Source: Citromicrobium sp.
GTDB taxonomy: Bacteria; Pseudomonadota; Alphaproteobacteria; Sphingomonadales; Sphingomonadaceae
Assembly: GCA_002712945.1 (NCBI GenBank)
Contig: PAVA01000007.1
Location: forward strand, 1 to 16,832
Direction of reading: 5' to 3'
Length of the DNA stretch: 16,832 nucleotides
Part shown: piece after piece, positions 16,388-16,832 of the stretch
How positions within the stretch are numbered: the first letter of the stretch is position 1
How the letters are laid out: every line of letters begins with the position of its first letter
Notes under the pieces: model-generated
What the model saw: the letters and a program-made list of their open reading frames with translations, nothing else
What the model was told of the DNA's origin: nothing
Database searches by the model: none
Position numbers and translations under genes: made by a program

Positions 16388-16471
16388 AAATCCGTCGCTT
16401 CGCCCGTTGCCCCAGCCTTGCTTCGCGAACCCCGGACTAGGCCGGTTGCCCCGTGCCGCACAAGAAAAATC

Positions 16472-16499
16472 CTGTTAAAACAGCTAGATATGGAATATC
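16472..16499. promoter_or_regulatory. AT-rich short palindromes upstream of the CDF gene
   Basis: CTGTT-AA-AACAG (16472-16483) and GATAT-GGA-ATATC (16487-16499) lie side by side between the Zur-like box and the CDF gene. They could be core promoter and operator sequence, but no clear -35/-10 pair can be assigned. Confidence 0.35.
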
Positions 16500-16506
16500 A
16501 TACAGC

Positions 16507-16519
16507 GTTATAGTATAAC
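16507..16519. promoter_or_regulatory. Zur-box-like palindrome upstream of the CDF gene
   Basis: GTTATA-G-TATAAC is a perfect 6-1-6 inverted repeat. It matches the core of the proteobacterial Zur box as I know it (TGTTATAnTATAACA), with only the outermost base failing on one side. The only gene downstream on the minus strand is the CDF exporter. Zur normally represses zinc uptake, so its use at an exporter would mean activation or a different Fur-family protein. Confidence 0.5.
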
Positions 16520-16575
16520 ATGCACATTTCCGGGCGCGGCGCAACACGCTGAAAGCGCGCGGGGATTTGCATTGG

Positions 16576-16832
16576 CTAAGTGCCGGCGCAGACGTCGCGC
16601 CCTTCGCGCTCCGCACGATCGAGCCGGTCCTCCAGCGATGCGAGTCGTTCGGAGGCAGCGGGCAGGCCCACCTCGCGCGGGCCGGTGTCGAGCGGCACGG
16701 TGCGCCCTGTGGTCCCGTTGCCCACGGGCGGCTGATAGACCCAGATCGTGCCGCCGGTCGTCGCGGCGGCCCGGCCATAGAGCGTGCGGGCCTTGCCGGG
16801 ATCGCACGCGACGCCGCGCCCTTCCTCGAAAC
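16576..16832 (-). CDS. C-terminal end of a Sel1-repeat protein (5' part outside window)
   Basis: An open frame enters from the right edge and ends at TAG (16578-16576), giving 84 complete codons. It opens inside a Sel1 repeat (FEEGRGVACDPGKARTLYGRAAA), then continues TGGTIWVYQPPVGNGTTG, PLDTGPREVGLP and a charged helical end (ASERLASLEDRLDRAEREG). Third positions are mostly G or C, which supports coding. The start, any signal peptide and the total length are not visible. The protein may be secreted like the Sel1/SPOR protein at the other end of the window, but the two share only the repeat type. Confidence 0.75.
   Translation of the reverse strand, partial: FEEGRGVACDPGKARTLYGRAAATTGGTIWVYQPPVGNGTTGRTVPLDTGPREVGLPAASERLASLEDRLDRAEREGRDVCAGT

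Overview
The window is about 65% GC and looks like the chromosome of an alphaproteobacterium in the Sphingomonadales, most likely an Erythrobacteraceae relative. The basis is the protein families present (a bacterial COQ4-type protein, DUF3297, DUF2721, DUF418, a SPOR/Sel1 protein, a CHAP protein), a trigger factor with a lysine/alanine tail, and TTAACC-type motifs in front of several genes. Nearly all of it is core-genome content. I see no phage, insertion sequence, plasmid gene or CRISPR array.

Layout, left to right. (1) 1-2886: a G-rich leader, an exported Sel1-repeat/SPOR protein, and a DUF418 membrane protein. (2) 2975-3796: an iron-storage pair, bfd then bfr, with a clear intrinsic terminator between them. 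(3) 3843-5731, minus strand: der (ribosome-assembly GTPase) with its stop overlapping the start of a DUF2721 membrane protein. (4) 5863-6645: a secreted CHAP-domain protein whose start codon abuts a perfect 18-bp palindrome. (5) 6662-7482: DUF3297 (minus), a doubtful small ORF (minus), and a region carrying a perfect 17-bp inverted repeat. (6) 7483-9333: tRNA-Leu(UAG), then tig with a ~97-residue histone-H1-like tail, then a terminator. (7) 9341-12743, minus strand: a secreted amidase, a COQ4-family ubiquinone protein, and a second ClpP. (8) 12908-15435, plus strand: canonical clpP, clpX, and a small three-helix membrane protein that apparently starts with TTG. (9) 15446-16832, minus strand: a His-rich CDF zinc/cobalt-type efflux protein, an AT-rich upstream region with a Zur-box-like palindrome, and the C-terminal end of another Sel1-repeat protein that runs off the window.

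The strongest themes are protein quality control and metal homeostasis. Trigger factor, ClpP and ClpX form the classic tig-clpP-clpX neighbourhood, but here three opposite-strand genes split it, and one of them is a second, catalytically complete ClpP placed head to head with the canonical one. Bfd releases iron from Bfr; the CDF protein exports divalent metal. The most unusual observations are non-coding: the 17-bp inverted repeat at 7312-7357, the Zur-like box at 16507-16519, and the palindromes at 5845-5862 and 13653-13666. I did not find a convincing wholly new multi-gene system; the candidates for novelty are the paired ClpP architecture, the tailed trigger factor and these palindromic sites.
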